In this document: positions 42,756 to 51,993 of the stretch, one piece after another
Layout of the letters: each line of letters opens with the position of its first letter
Position numbering within the stretch: position 1 is the stretch's first letter
Assembly: GCA_016207825.1 (NCBI GenBank)
Contig: JACQZI010000011.1
Span: 49,464-113,463 of the forward strand
Reading direction: 5' to 3'
Length of the DNA: 64,000 nucleotides
Source: Planctomycetota bacterium
GTDB taxonomy: Bacteria > Planctomycetota > MHYJ01 > JACQXL01 > JACQZI01
Translations under genes and position numbers: made by a program
The notes under the pieces: generated by a model
Told to the model about the DNA's origin: nothing
What the model saw: only the letters and a program-made list of their open reading frames with translations
Database searches by the model: none

Positions 42756-43919
42756 ATGGAAACGATAATACCAAGAATATTTGAGCCGCCAAAACACAGT
42801 TTTTTTCTTTTCGGACCGCGCGGAACGGGAAAAACCACCTGGTTAAGGCAAACCTGCCCGGACGCGCTCTGGATAGACCTGCTCGAACCGGATATTTTCC
42901 GTTCCTACAGCGCCTACCCCGAAAGGTTGCGGGAAATTGTCACGGCTAATCCCGGCAATAAAACCGTGGTCGTTGACGAAATCCAAAAAGTCCCGGAACT
43001 GTTAAGCGTAATCCACTCGCTGATTTCAAAAAAGCACCCGGCCCGCTTTATATTAACCGGCTCAAATGCCCGTAAAATAAAACGAACCGGCGCGGATTTG
43101 CTTGCCGGACGGGTTGTCAAAAATACGTTCCATCCTTTTATGGCGGCTGAGCTGGGCGGGAAATTTAATTTAGGCAATGCTTTAAAACATGGCTTGTTGC
43201 CGCTGGTTATCTCCGCACGGGATGCCGAGAGCGTTTTAAAAACTTATGCGGCTTTGTATGTCCGGGAAGAAGTCCAGATGGAAGGACTGGTCAGGAATAT
43301 CGGCAATTTTTCCAGGTTTTTGGAGGCGGCCAGCTTTTCACACGGCGCCGTGCTTAATATCAGCAATGTCGCCCGCGAGTGCGCGGTGGAAAGAAAAGTC
43401 GTGGAAGGATATATCGGAATTCTGGAGGATTTATTGTTGTCCCAGCGCCTGCCTGTTTTCACAAAACGCGCCAAAAGAACGGTCAGTTCTCACCCCAAGT
43501 TTTATTTCTTTGATGCCGGGCTTTTCAGGGCATTAAGGCCTTCCGGGCCTTTGGATAAACCGGAAGAAATAGAAGGAGGGGCTTTGGAAGGGCTGGTGGC
43601 GCAGCATCTGGCGGCCTGGAATTCTTACCGGGGGGATAAGAACAGGCTTTACTACTGGCGCACCCCATCCGGTTCGGAGGTGGATTTCGTGGTTTACGGG
43701 AGCGAGGCATTCTGGGCGATAGAGGTAAAAAACACATCCCGCATACGCCCGGAGGATTTGCGCACCTTAAGCAGTTTTAAAAACGATTATCCGGAAAGCA
43801 AGGCTTATCTCGTTTATCGCGGAAAGGAACGCATAATGAAAAATGGTATTTTATGCCTGCCTTGCGATGAGTTCTTGTTAAGGCTTAATCCCAAGAATAA
43901 AGAGATTTCCTTTACTTAA
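42756..43919 (+). CDS. AAA_14/DUF4143 ATPase
   Basis: The product from ATG 42756 (METIIPRIFEPPKHSFFLFG) has 387 residues. The frame is open upstream to 42543, but that part is the LNRFTP repeat, not family sequence. Walker A is FGPRGTGKTTWLRQ, Walker B VVVDEIQKVPEL, sensor FILTGSNARKIKR. The C-terminal DUF4143 part ends with a nuclease-like fold pattern (YYWRTPSGSEVDFVVYG, AIEVKNTS; D..EVK resembling PD-(D/E)XK). Such proteins are common accessory genes, often called ATPases of toxin or defence type, with unproven function. Convergent with pckA. Confidence 0.85.
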   Translation: METIIPRIFEPPKHSFFLFGPRGTGKTTWLRQTCPDALWIDLLEPDIFRSYSAYPERLREIVTANPGNKTVVVDEIQKVPELLSVIHSLISKKHPARFILTGSNARKIKRTGADLLAGRVVKNTFHPFMAAELGGKFNLGNALKHGLLPLVISARDAESVLKTYAALYVREEVQMEGLVRNIGNFSRFLEAASFSHGAVLNISNVARECAVERKVVEGYIGILEDLLLSQRLPVFTKRAKRTVSSHPKFYFFDAGLFRALRPSGPLDKPEEIEGGALEGLVAQHLAAWNSYRGDKNRLYYWRTPSGSEVDFVVYGSEAFWAIEVKNTSRIRPEDLRTLSSFKNDYPESKAYLVYRGKERIMKNGILCLPCDEFLLRLNPKNKEISFT

Positions 43920-43966
43920 TTATATGCCCGCACGGTAAATCCCGGGACGCCCTGCCTCCTTCCTTA

Positions 43967-45484
43967 TTATTTAATCGAATCCTTGATTTCCTGCTTCAGT
44001 CCCTTGAATGTATTGAGCCAGTCCTTGCGCTCCGCCTTCAATGCCGCGACCAGCTTCCCATACTCCTCAGGCTTGTAATAATTCCTCGGCTCGAATTTCT
44101 TCGCGTCCATATCGGGCACCTGCTCCGGCACCTGGTAATGCCAGTCCGGGTCTTCCTTCCACTTGATATCGCCTTTGGCAATATGCTTGATGATATTCGC
44201 CGAATCCACGACACCAATTTTAGCACCCTCCGCGCCGCCGACCTTGCCCGTATTCATGACGTATACCTCGATATCCCCGCGTTTTTTGAGGATATTATAA
44301 AAGATATTGCCTTCATCCTCTTCCGGCCCGATGATGAAGGGATTCGTCCCGACCACGCGCTTTTGTTTTCCCGCCTGTGTCGGGTCGCCGGCCGAGGTCT
44401 CGACCGATTCGCCCAGCATAAAGAAGGCGGCCGCCTGCTCCAGCGACAACTTCGCCACCGGCGGCATAATATCCGCCCGGCGGAAGATAAATACCAGGAT
44501 ATTGGCGTAAGGAATATCTATGGCGTCATCCGTATAACCCATGTCTTTACGCCGGACAATGGCGCGCCCGTTGGAGGTAACCTGGTAGTTGGTAAAATCC
44601 ACCTTGCCGGTCGCTTTATCCACCCAGACATTTTCCAGCACCGCGTGCGGGGCGGTGACCGCCTTGTAAAGGAGCGGGTCCTGCGTGGGCGAAAGGCCCT
44701 CGGTCTTCATGTAGAAATTGTCTTCCGTCCCGATGCAATAGCCGGTGTCTTTGAGGAAGACGACATCGTCTTGGCGGATTTTAACGGTCTCCTCGCCCTT
44801 TAGGAAATGGTGGTGGCAGGTAAGGGTGGTTTTTCCCGTGCCGGAAAGCCCGAAGAGCAAAACGCCTTTGCTTACCAGCTTGCCGTCACTTCCAGTGACG
44901 ATTAATTCCTTGGAGCCGGCGTGGAAACCGAGCCAGCCTTTTTGCTTGGCTATCCACATCCCCAGGCGCAGGAACGATTTCTTCACCTCGCCGGTGTAAT
45001 CCGTTCCGAGGATAAAGGTCTTCTTTAAACCGGCGTGCACCAATACCTTCCGCTCCGGCCATTCCGGGATATCAATGGTGGTCATATCAGGTTTACCCTG
45101 AGCGTTTCCGCCGAAGGGGTTATCCTTGGTTTTTGGGAAGAGCGTCTCGCCCCAGCCGTAGGCAATCCGGGAGAACTCCTTGGTGACGTAATAACGGCAG
45201 CCGAGCGCGATTTCCTTGGACCGGCACATGGTGCGCTCTATCATAATCAGGTCTTTGGTCTTCAAATATTCCATGACCTTGGAGATAGTTTCTTCCTGTT
45301 GGGGGGTGGGCTTATCAAAGATGATTTCGGTGAACTTGGCGCTCCGGGAGTTGATTTTGGTGGTGTAAGAAGCGCTCCCGAATTCGGTGGTGATCTCGTC
45401 CTTCTTGGCGAGTTCGCGCAGTTCCTTTGGGCTTGGATTATTGAGGATGGACTTGGCCTTTATTTCCGTTTCAAAGATGTTCAT
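43967..45484 (-). CDS. pckA: ATP-type phosphoenolpyruvate carboxykinase (divergent)
   Basis: Converts oxaloacetate and ATP to phosphoenolpyruvate and CO2, for gluconeogenesis or, in some anaerobes, the reverse direction. The 505-residue protein has the ATP-PEPCK P-loop LFGLSGTGKTTLTC, a nearby metal segment KIRQDDVVF in place of the usual GDDE, HAGSKELIVTG for substrate, and TGKVGG near the C-terminus. Overall order fits the ATP-dependent family rather than the GTP one, but the metal motif is unusual. A Shine-Dalgarno is not clear. Convergent with the DUF4143 ATPase; 210-base spacer upstream. Confidence 0.88.
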   Translation of the reverse strand: MNIFETEIKAKSILNNPSPKELRELAKKDEITTEFGSASYTTKINSRSAKFTEIIFDKPTPQQEETISKVMEYLKTKDLIMIERTMCRSKEIALGCRYYVTKEFSRIAYGWGETLFPKTKDNPFGGNAQGKPDMTTIDIPEWPERKVLVHAGLKKTFILGTDYTGEVKKSFLRLGMWIAKQKGWLGFHAGSKELIVTGSDGKLVSKGVLLFGLSGTGKTTLTCHHHFLKGEETVKIRQDDVVFLKDTGYCIGTEDNFYMKTEGLSPTQDPLLYKAVTAPHAVLENVWVDKATGKVDFTNYQVTSNGRAIVRRKDMGYTDDAIDIPYANILVFIFRRADIMPPVAKLSLEQAAAFFMLGESVETSAGDPTQAGKQKRVVGTNPFIIGPEEDEGNIFYNILKKRGDIEVYVMNTGKVGGAEGAKIGVVDSANIIKHIAKGDIKWKEDPDWHYQVPEQVPDMDAKKFEPRNYYKPEEYGKLVAALKAERKDWLNTFKGLKQEIKDSIK

Positions 45485-45693
45485 AATGCCTCTATTCTAT
45501 AGACGTAAGAACTAATAAACTGAAACACTAAAAAACACAAATCAACAAAGATTTATTATAGTTATCATACTCCAAGAGAGCGGGAAGTCAATATATAAAT
45601 AAGTGCTGTTAACAGGATAATTCTTGCCTTTCGCCAGAAAGAGTAGTAGTATATTTCCTTGTTTGGCAAACCACAAGCGAAAGGAGGAAAGAT

Positions 45694-46374
45694 ATGAAAA
45701 CCAATTATGCCGGGCATGAAAGTGTTTACCGCAAGCATAAGGCAACCGGGAAAGACGGATGGGACGCCGACCCTGTTTCAACCAAAGAAACGCTTGATAC
45801 GATGGAAAAAGCGCTCAAATCCGGCTATCTCCCCAAGAAGGGCCGGATGATAGAGCTGGGCTGTGGAGCCGGAAACGTCGCCTTGTGGCTTGCCGATAAG
45901 GGGTACGAGATTTCCGGGGTAGAGATTTCCTCGACCGCCGTGGAATGGGCCAAGGAAAAGGCCAAGGCGAAGAATATCAAGGCCGATTTCCGCGTCGGGA
46001 ATGTCGTGGATTTAAAGGACTATAAAGATAATACCTTTGATTTCGTCCTGGACGGCCATTGCCTGCATTGCATTATCGGGGATGACCGGAAGCAATTCCT
46101 GAAAAACGCCCTGAGAATCATAAAGCCCAAGGGGGTGTTCTTCGTGGATACCATGTGCGGGGAGATACTGAACGAGGATTTGAAGAAACAATTCGACCCC
46201 AAGACCCGATGTTTAATATTGCCGGACGGCACCGCCCAGCGCTATATCGGATTGGCCGAAGATATCGTCCGGGAAGTCAAAGACGCCGGGTTCAAGGTCC
46301 TGCACCACGAAATCAGCCTGCGCAAATCCAAGGACGATAACGATACGGTCCTGGTCTACGCGGTGAAGGAATAA
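45694..46374 (+). CDS. Class I SAM-dependent methyltransferase, substrate unknown
   Basis: The 226-residue protein has the SAM-binding motif I MIELGCGAGNVALWLADKG (about 50-68), motif II acidic VEIS, and motif post-I to III (DFRVGNVVDLKDYKDNTFDFVLDGHCLHCI). It resembles small-molecule methyltransferases but no substrate signature is evident. A strong ribosome site (aaaggagg) precedes the ATG. It is 15 bases upstream of a HEAT-repeat protein gene. Confidence 0.85.
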   Translation: MKTNYAGHESVYRKHKATGKDGWDADPVSTKETLDTMEKALKSGYLPKKGRMIELGCGAGNVALWLADKGYEISGVEISSTAVEWAKEKAKAKNIKADFRVGNVVDLKDYKDNTFDFVLDGHCLHCIIGDDRKQFLKNALRIIKPKGVFFVDTMCGEILNEDLKKQFDPKTRCLILPDGTAQRYIGLAEDIVREVKDAGFKVLHHEISLRKSKDDNDTVLVYAVKE

Positions 46375-46389
46375 AAAGGAGTAAAAAAC

Positions 46390-47463
46390 ATGCTAAACCC
46401 AGGCAAGAAGATAATATTCCCAACGCTGGTTTTATTTTCCGTGTTTTTCGGGATGCTTATGCGGGCAGAGGCGCAAACTCCGCAAGCCGAAAAGGAGAAG
46501 CGCAGCACGCAAATAAAAGAGCTGACCGAAAGGCTCAAAAGCAAAGACTCCAGGAAAAGAGAGGAAGCCGCCTATTACCTTATGGATATGAAGGCGATTG
46601 AGGCCGCCCCGGAACTCCGGAAGCTTCTGGAAGACGAGGATACCGATGTGCGCGAGACGGTTATCGAGGCGCTGGGAACAATCGGCGACAAGGAATCAAT
46701 TCCGTTAATAAGGAAATTTTTATCCGATAAGGAAGACGGCCTCCGCGCCACGTCCGTGCAGGCCCTGGCGCGGCTTAAGGACAAGGAATCCATTCCGGCA
46801 ATCAGAAAGGCGCTTTCGGATGAATACCCGCCGGTGCGCGTTTACGCGGCGGTCGGGCTGGGCAAATTAGGCGATAAGGACGCGATTCCTTTGATACGAA
46901 AGCTTTTAAGGGATGATAACGATATCGCCTGCGAAGCGGCCATAAGCGTTTTGGCTGATTTCGGCGACCGGGAATCTATCCCGCGTTTCCGCGAGCTTTT
47001 GGACGACCCCTCCGGGCTGGTGCGCGGGTCGGCCGTTGACGCGCTGGCTAAATTCGGCGACAAGGAATCCATTCCCAAGATAAAGAGCCTTCTGGAGAAA
47101 AAAGACATCCCCTCCCGCACCTCCGCCCTGTCCGCGCTCGGGATATTGCAGGACCGCGGTTCGCTGCCGGAGATAAAAAAGGCGCTTTCCGATAAGGAAT
47201 GGACCGTGCGGCTTTCCGCCGCCCAGGCGCTCCTTAAATTCAAGGATAAGGAACTCCTTCCTGTGGTTATAAAAATGTTCGAAGACAAAGACAAGCTCTT
47301 GCGCGGGTGGCTGGCCGTTTACATGGTGGAAGAAGGCGAGACCTCTTCCGTCCCGAAATCCGCCATCGCGGATATCAAAGAGCTTTACAAGACATGGCTG
47401 AGCGAAAGAGGAACCGCGCAGGTCGAAAAGGCATTGAAAGAACTGGGCGCCGCCGATAAATAA
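46390..47463 (+). CDS. Exported HEAT-repeat protein
   Basis: The 357-residue protein has a signal peptide (ILPTLVLFSVFFGMLMRAEAQ-type; actual MLNPGKKIIFPTLVLF) and then about nine EZ-HEAT/PBS-lyase-type repeats of some 31 residues, each with the pattern GDKESIPLIRKFLSDKEDGL / LRATSVQALARLKD. Repeats with a conserved D-x-x-V-R helix pair form a curved solenoid used for protein binding. Its partner is unknown. A recognisable ribosome site (aaggag) is present. Confidence 0.85.
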   Translation: MLNPGKKIIFPTLVLFSVFFGMLMRAEAQTPQAEKEKRSTQIKELTERLKSKDSRKREEAAYYLMDMKAIEAAPELRKLLEDEDTDVRETVIEALGTIGDKESIPLIRKFLSDKEDGLRATSVQALARLKDKESIPAIRKALSDEYPPVRVYAAVGLGKLGDKDAIPLIRKLLRDDNDIACEAAISVLADFGDRESIPRFRELLDDPSGLVRGSAVDALAKFGDKESIPKIKSLLEKKDIPSRTSALSALGILQDRGSLPEIKKALSDKEWTVRLSAAQALLKFKDKELLPVVIKMFEDKDKLLRGWLAVYMVEEGETSSVPKSAIADIKELYKTWLSERGTAQVEKALKELGAADK

Positions 47464-47505
47464 TTATTTTGATTCGCAATCCGCTTTATGTTTTAATCAA
47501 CAGCC

Positions 47506-48492
47506 ATGAAAGTATTGTTTTTAGGTCGGGGCCATAACCATCCGGCGACCCGTTACCGCATCACGCAGTTTTTGGATTATTTCCGCTTGAACCGGGTGGA
47601 GCCGGTGATTGAGGATTTTCCAGACGGCTTTTTCAAGTGGTGGCGCCTGAGCAAGAAGAAATACGATATCGTCTTCATCCAGAAAAAGCGCGTTTCCGTA
47701 TTCTGGCTGGAGCGTTTTAAGTCGCAGGGCGCCAAGGTCCTGTATGATTTCGACGATGCCGTGATGTTCGCCTCCTCACGCCACGCCACGCCAGATTCTC
47801 CCAAGAGAATGAAAGCGTTTGTCAAGATGGTCAAGGCAAGCGACGGCATCATCGCCGGGAATCCGTATTTGAAAGAGCAGGCCGAGCAGTATAACAAGAA
47901 AGCCTGGATTATCCCGACCTCAATGGATACGGAAAAATACCCGATAGCCCGGCACGGGACCAAAGACCCGGCAACCCCGGTAATCCTCGGCTGGATAGGC
48001 GGGGGAAAGTCGCTGGTATTTCTTCAGGCGCTTTTGCCTGCCCTGGAAGAGTTGGCGGGCAAGTTTAACATACAGCTAAAGATAGTCTGCAACGCGTTCT
48101 TTGATTCGGATAAGATAAAGATTATCAAAAAGCAGTGGAAAGAAGAGCACGAGATTTTGGACGTCCTAACGTTTGACATCGGTTTGGCGCCGCTGCCGGA
48201 TGACCCATGGAGCAAAGGCAAATGCGCCGCGAAGTTATTGCAATACATGGCGGGCGGGATTCCATCGGTCGCCTCTCCGGTCGGCGTCCATACGGAGATA
48301 ATACAGGAAGGCGTCAACGGGCTCCTGGCAACAACGCCGGAAGAATGGAAGGCGAAGCTTGAGCGGTTGATAGCCGACGCCAAGTTGCGTGAATCCTGCG
48401 GGCTTGAAGCGAGGAAGACGGTGGAGGAAAGATATTCTGTAAAATCGAGCGCGCCGAAACTGATAAATATATTTAAAGAAATCGTTAAATAA
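47506..48492 (+). CDS. Glycosyltransferase, GT4-like
   Basis: The 328-residue protein has the two-domain GT-B fold: a N-terminal Rossmann part (LGRGHNHPATRYRITQFLDYF) and a C-terminal part with ILGWIGGGKSLVFLQALLPAL, DIGLAPLPDDPWSKGKCAAK, and the acceptor/nucleotide-sugar motif LLQYMAGGIPSVASPVGVHTEII, where the E is the expected GT4 acidic residue. Likely makes a cell-surface glycan. It lies in a 9-kb run with a large lipoprotein and a second glycosyltransferase. No clear ribosome site. Confidence 0.87.
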   Translation: MKVLFLGRGHNHPATRYRITQFLDYFRLNRVEPVIEDFPDGFFKWWRLSKKKYDIVFIQKKRVSVFWLERFKSQGAKVLYDFDDAVMFASSRHATPDSPKRMKAFVKMVKASDGIIAGNPYLKEQAEQYNKKAWIIPTSMDTEKYPIARHGTKDPATPVILGWIGGGKSLVFLQALLPALEELAGKFNIQLKIVCNAFFDSDKIKIIKKQWKEEHEILDVLTFDIGLAPLPDDPWSKGKCAAKLLQYMAGGIPSVASPVGVHTEIIQEGVNGLLATTPEEWKAKLERLIADAKLRESCGLEARKTVEERYSVKSSAPKLINIFKEIVK

Positions 48493-48498
48493 TGACTT

Positions 48499-48521
48499 GT
48501 CCCGACGCTGCCGGTCGGGAC
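48499..48521. repeat. Palindrome GTCCCGAC..GTCGGGAC
   Basis: Perfect 8-base arms around a 7-base loop, just after the GT4 gene and 20 bases before the two-hairpin element copy C. Confidence 0.6.
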
Positions 48522-48543
48522 GCCTGGATAATAATGAACGTAT

Positions 48544-48595
48544 CCCTCTTTGCTATGCTCAGAGGGGCGCTTGAATGATGATTTTAGTAGAAGCG
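48544..48595 (+). repeat. Two-hairpin element, copy C
   Basis: CCCTCT-N11-AGAGGG hairpin, then CGCTT, an 18-base loop ending GTAG, then AAGCG. The last base overlaps the ribosome site GGAGG (48595-48599) of the next gene, so the fold could affect its translation. Confidence 0.65.
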
Positions 48596-48606
48596 GAGGC
48601 TGTATT

Positions 48607-51600
48607 ATGAAAAAACTAAACGAAGTATTATTGGTAACTTTCACAACGGCTTGTTTGATGTTAACCGCCTGCGATTCGAAGCAAGGGGAAAGCCGCGCGC
48701 CGGATAAGGGACAGACAGGCAAAGCACCTGATAAGGTGGAGCCGATTCCTTATTCGGATTCGTTCCTGATAGATAATCCGCCCATCACGCGCGCGGTGGA
48801 GGGAAATCCGTTGAAATATGCCGCCCAAAGGATAGACCTTGATTTGGACAGTTTCGAACTGCCCCGCCCTTACGAAGGCCTTTACCGTTTGGCATGCCGC
48901 TTCCCGATTATTGATGCGGTGGCGAACCGCCCGCTTTATATGAAGCAATGGGCCGAGGATACGACCGAGCAAATTAATAAATTCCATAAAGAAAAGGGAT
49001 TGGGAGCAATTCCTTTTGCCATCAGTGTGCTTCGGGAAACAGACCAGTTCCCGATGAAGGATTACGGCCCGGACGAAAAAGCAATGAAGGCACTAAAAGA
49101 AGATTTAAGCAAATCGAACTTCACGCCGAAGTATCAGGAAATATTGCTGAATCTATACGGCGGCTATTCGATTGCCCAGCAAATGGTGAAGGCAGCCAAA
49201 GGCAATCTTTCCGAAGACGACCTGAAATTCTTTTACGCCAATCCCGGCTATTTTCTTGCCCCGGACGGAAAGAGGATGCCCTCTGTCACGGGAAATGTGG
49301 ACACGCACTTTATGTTTATCGAGCGTGCCCGGAAAGTTGGGTATGAATATATTTTCGCCGCGGCAATGATACTGGCCGATGCCTCTTCCGGATATGTTAA
49401 TGCGACAAAGGGATTCAAACAAGCCGATTACTTCACCGACCCGGATAAAGCCAATGAAACTTTTAACTGCGGGGATATGGTCATCACCGGATTCGGGGAT
49501 GATGAGCATAAAAACACTGCGTCATTCTTAATAGACTTGGGCGGGAATGATACTTACACGAATAATGCCGGCGGTTCCTTCGGGACCAAAGGTGATGTCG
49601 CCGTATGCCTCGACCATTCGGGAGACGATTATTACAAAGCGCCGGATAAAAGCTATGTCCAGGGATTCGGGTTTTTGGGAGTGGGATATTTAATCGACCT
49701 TGCCGGGAACGACAAATACTATGCCAAACACTTCTCGCAGGGCGTCGGAATCATCGGGGTCGGTGCGATATATGATGTAACAGGCGATGATATCTACGAC
49801 GCGCATGCCGTCTGCCAGGGCGCGGGGATAATCGGCGTGGGGATGATTCTTGATACGTCCGGGAATGATTTATACGATTGCGCGACAAACGGGCAGGGCT
49901 CGGCAACGACCTTGGGGCTGGGCGTTTTATCCGACCTTGAAGGGAATGACAAATACCAGTTAGCGCTGGATAAGAATAAAGATAATCTCGGCGTAGGCCC
50001 GCTCCCCGGATACGGGCAGGGAGGGGCGCTTTCCTTCCGCCCCTGGCCGCCGACAAAGAAATTCACGCCCTACGGCGGCATCGGGATTCTGACCGACGGC
50101 GCCGGGAACGATACCTATCAAACCGCGGGCTGGTGCGACCAGGGCGGGAGTTATATTATGTCTCTTGGCGCGCTGGTTGATTATGCCGGTAACGACAATT
50201 ACACCAACGGCCGCGGCGGCGGGAGCTCCATCCATATCACCAACGCGATTATCATAGATAAAGACGGGGATGATGTTTACAACACCAATTTCCTGGGGTT
50301 CGGCTCGGGCAGCGACCGCTCGCCGGGAATCTTTATCGATTACCGCGGGAACGATACTTATAATAAAGACAAAGATTGCGTCATGTCTTACGGCGCGGGC
50401 TGTAAGCCTTTAGGGTTTTCCCTGTTTATCGATTACGAAGGCGTGGATACCTATCACTGCAAATATCCAGCATTGCCGACCGACCATCCGGGCGAGAGTT
50501 TCGGCGGCATTTCTCCGGAATCTGATTGCCGCGCCTGGCCGTATTCCATCTTCCTGGATTTGGGCGGGAAGGATAATTACCAGATACCGCTTAGAGAAAA
50601 CGATACGGAAAGATTCAGTTACGGACACGGAATACACTTGGATACCACATGGCCCGACGGAGATGTCATCGGCAAGATTACCAATCCCCTGCCGCCATAC
50701 GGCGATTATAAGCTTCCGCAAACCGTAAATAACGAATATATCAAGCTCCTGCAGAATCCGGATTTATTCAGCCGGTTTCAGGCAATCGGGCAGATTTCCA
50801 ATGCCGGGCCAGAAATCATCCCGCAACTGGTCGAATCAATCGTCAACTCTACCCACCGACAGTTTAACCGCGACATCATGGAGTGCATACATTATTATTT
50901 GACGCGTGATAAGATTAGCGGAAAAGAATCCGCGCAGCTGGTTCCTTTGCTGAAAGCGGCGGATGCGGAAGTGCGGATAATCATCGCGCACGATTTGGGA
51001 TTGTGGGGTTTTAAGAACGCCATCCCGGCGCTTCTTGAGACCTTGGAAAAAGATTCCGAGGGACAGGTGCGCCGGTTTGCCTTGGCCGGCTTGTTATTAC
51101 TTGATGCGCGCGAGGCATTGCCGCTAGTCCGCAAACTCCTTGCAACAGATTCCACGGCTGATGTCCGGCGCGTGGCGATAGGATACCTCGACAAGCTTGA
51201 CCGGGAAAACTCAATTGACTTAATCCTGAAAGCAATGGAAACGGATTCCAGTCCGATAGTGCGGGGAACCGCGGCAGAGGTTTTCGTCAATTACCGGGAT
51301 GAACGCGCCAAAGGTGTTTTAGAACGTGCCGTTAAATCAGATGATGTCTACCTCCGGCGCGCGGCGGCCAAGGGGCTGGCCAATTTCGGGAACTTCGCGG
51401 CGCTGGAAATCCTGATAGATTCGATGGACTTCCGCTCCATAGATACTTCAGGCAATTACGGCGAGAACGTGCCGGCTTATATCGCGCGGTATACCGGGGT
51501 GAATACGCCGGGGGACGGCAGCCCTTACGACCCGGCGGCGTGGAAGAAATGGCTGAAGGAAAATAAGGATAAAATAGACATCAGGAAGAATGCCGATGCC

Positions 51601-51987
51601 TATCTTGATTTCGCTTTGGTTACGGAAAACAGTGCCAATCTTTCGGACGAAGAGAAAATCCGTCAGTATGAAGAATTCCTGGCGAAATTCCCGGGTTATA
51701 TCCCGGCCAGAGAGGTTTTAGGGAATCTCTTGAACGGAGTCGCCTGGAACATGGTCACGGCGGATAAATCAACCCCGGCGTTTAATGCCGAACTGGGATT
51801 AAAATACGCGATAAGGGCGGTTGAATTAAATCCGATTCCGATGATTATCGATACGCTGGCCGAGGCATACGAAGCCAACGGGCAGATAGACGACGCGATA
51901 GAGATCTGCGAAGAGCAATTGAAGAAAACCCCGGAGGAGGCGATGTTTAAAGAAAGGTTTGAGCGTTACAGGAAAATGAAAGAATAG
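48607..51987 (+). CDS. Giant lipoprotein with GND-Y repeats, HEAT and TPR
   Basis: I start at 48607 (MKKLNEVLLVTFTTACLMLTAC), 7 bases after GGAGG; an upstream ATG at 48550 lies in a spacer hairpin. Length is 1126 residues. A lipobox LTAC gives lipid Cys. Residues about 312-674 hold roughly ten repeats of about 25-35 residues with the pattern IDLAGNDKYY..QGVGIIGVG, resembling calcium-binding or beta-helix repeats. Residues about 711-938 are HEAT repeats (PALLETLEKDSEGQVRRFAL) and the C-terminal about 1011-1126 is TPR-like (AIEICEEQLKKTPEEAMF). Anchored in the outer or inner membrane and probably exposed; function unknown. Confidence 0.8.
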   Translation: MKKLNEVLLVTFTTACLMLTACDSKQGESRAPDKGQTGKAPDKVEPIPYSDSFLIDNPPITRAVEGNPLKYAAQRIDLDLDSFELPRPYEGLYRLACRFPIIDAVANRPLYMKQWAEDTTEQINKFHKEKGLGAIPFAISVLRETDQFPMKDYGPDEKAMKALKEDLSKSNFTPKYQEILLNLYGGYSIAQQMVKAAKGNLSEDDLKFFYANPGYFLAPDGKRMPSVTGNVDTHFMFIERARKVGYEYIFAAAMILADASSGYVNATKGFKQADYFTDPDKANETFNCGDMVITGFGDDEHKNTASFLIDLGGNDTYTNNAGGSFGTKGDVAVCLDHSGDDYYKAPDKSYVQGFGFLGVGYLIDLAGNDKYYAKHFSQGVGIIGVGAIYDVTGDDIYDAHAVCQGAGIIGVGMILDTSGNDLYDCATNGQGSATTLGLGVLSDLEGNDKYQLALDKNKDNLGVGPLPGYGQGGALSFRPWPPTKKFTPYGGIGILTDGAGNDTYQTAGWCDQGGSYIMSLGALVDYAGNDNYTNGRGGGSSIHITNAIIIDKDGDDVYNTNFLGFGSGSDRSPGIFIDYRGNDTYNKDKDCVMSYGAGCKPLGFSLFIDYEGVDTYHCKYPALPTDHPGESFGGISPESDCRAWPYSIFLDLGGKDNYQIPLRENDTERFSYGHGIHLDTTWPDGDVIGKITNPLPPYGDYKLPQTVNNEYIKLLQNPDLFSRFQAIGQISNAGPEIIPQLVESIVNSTHRQFNRDIMECIHYYLTRDKISGKESAQLVPLLKAADAEVRIIIAHDLGLWGFKNAIPALLETLEKDSEGQVRRFALAGLLLLDAREALPLVRKLLATDSTADVRRVAIGYLDKLDRENSIDLILKAMETDSSPIVRGTAAEVFVNYRDERAKGVLERAVKSDDVYLRRAAAKGLANFGNFAALEILIDSMDFRSIDTSGNYGENVPAYIARYTGVNTPGDGSPYDPAAWKKWLKENKDKIDIRKNADAYLDFALVTENSANLSDEEKIRQYEEFLAKFPGYIPAREVLGNLLNGVAWNMVTADKSTPAFNAELGLKYAIRAVELNPIPMIIDTLAEAYEANGQIDDAIEICEEQLKKTPEEAMFKERFERYRKMKE

Positions 51988-51993
51988 AAAGCC

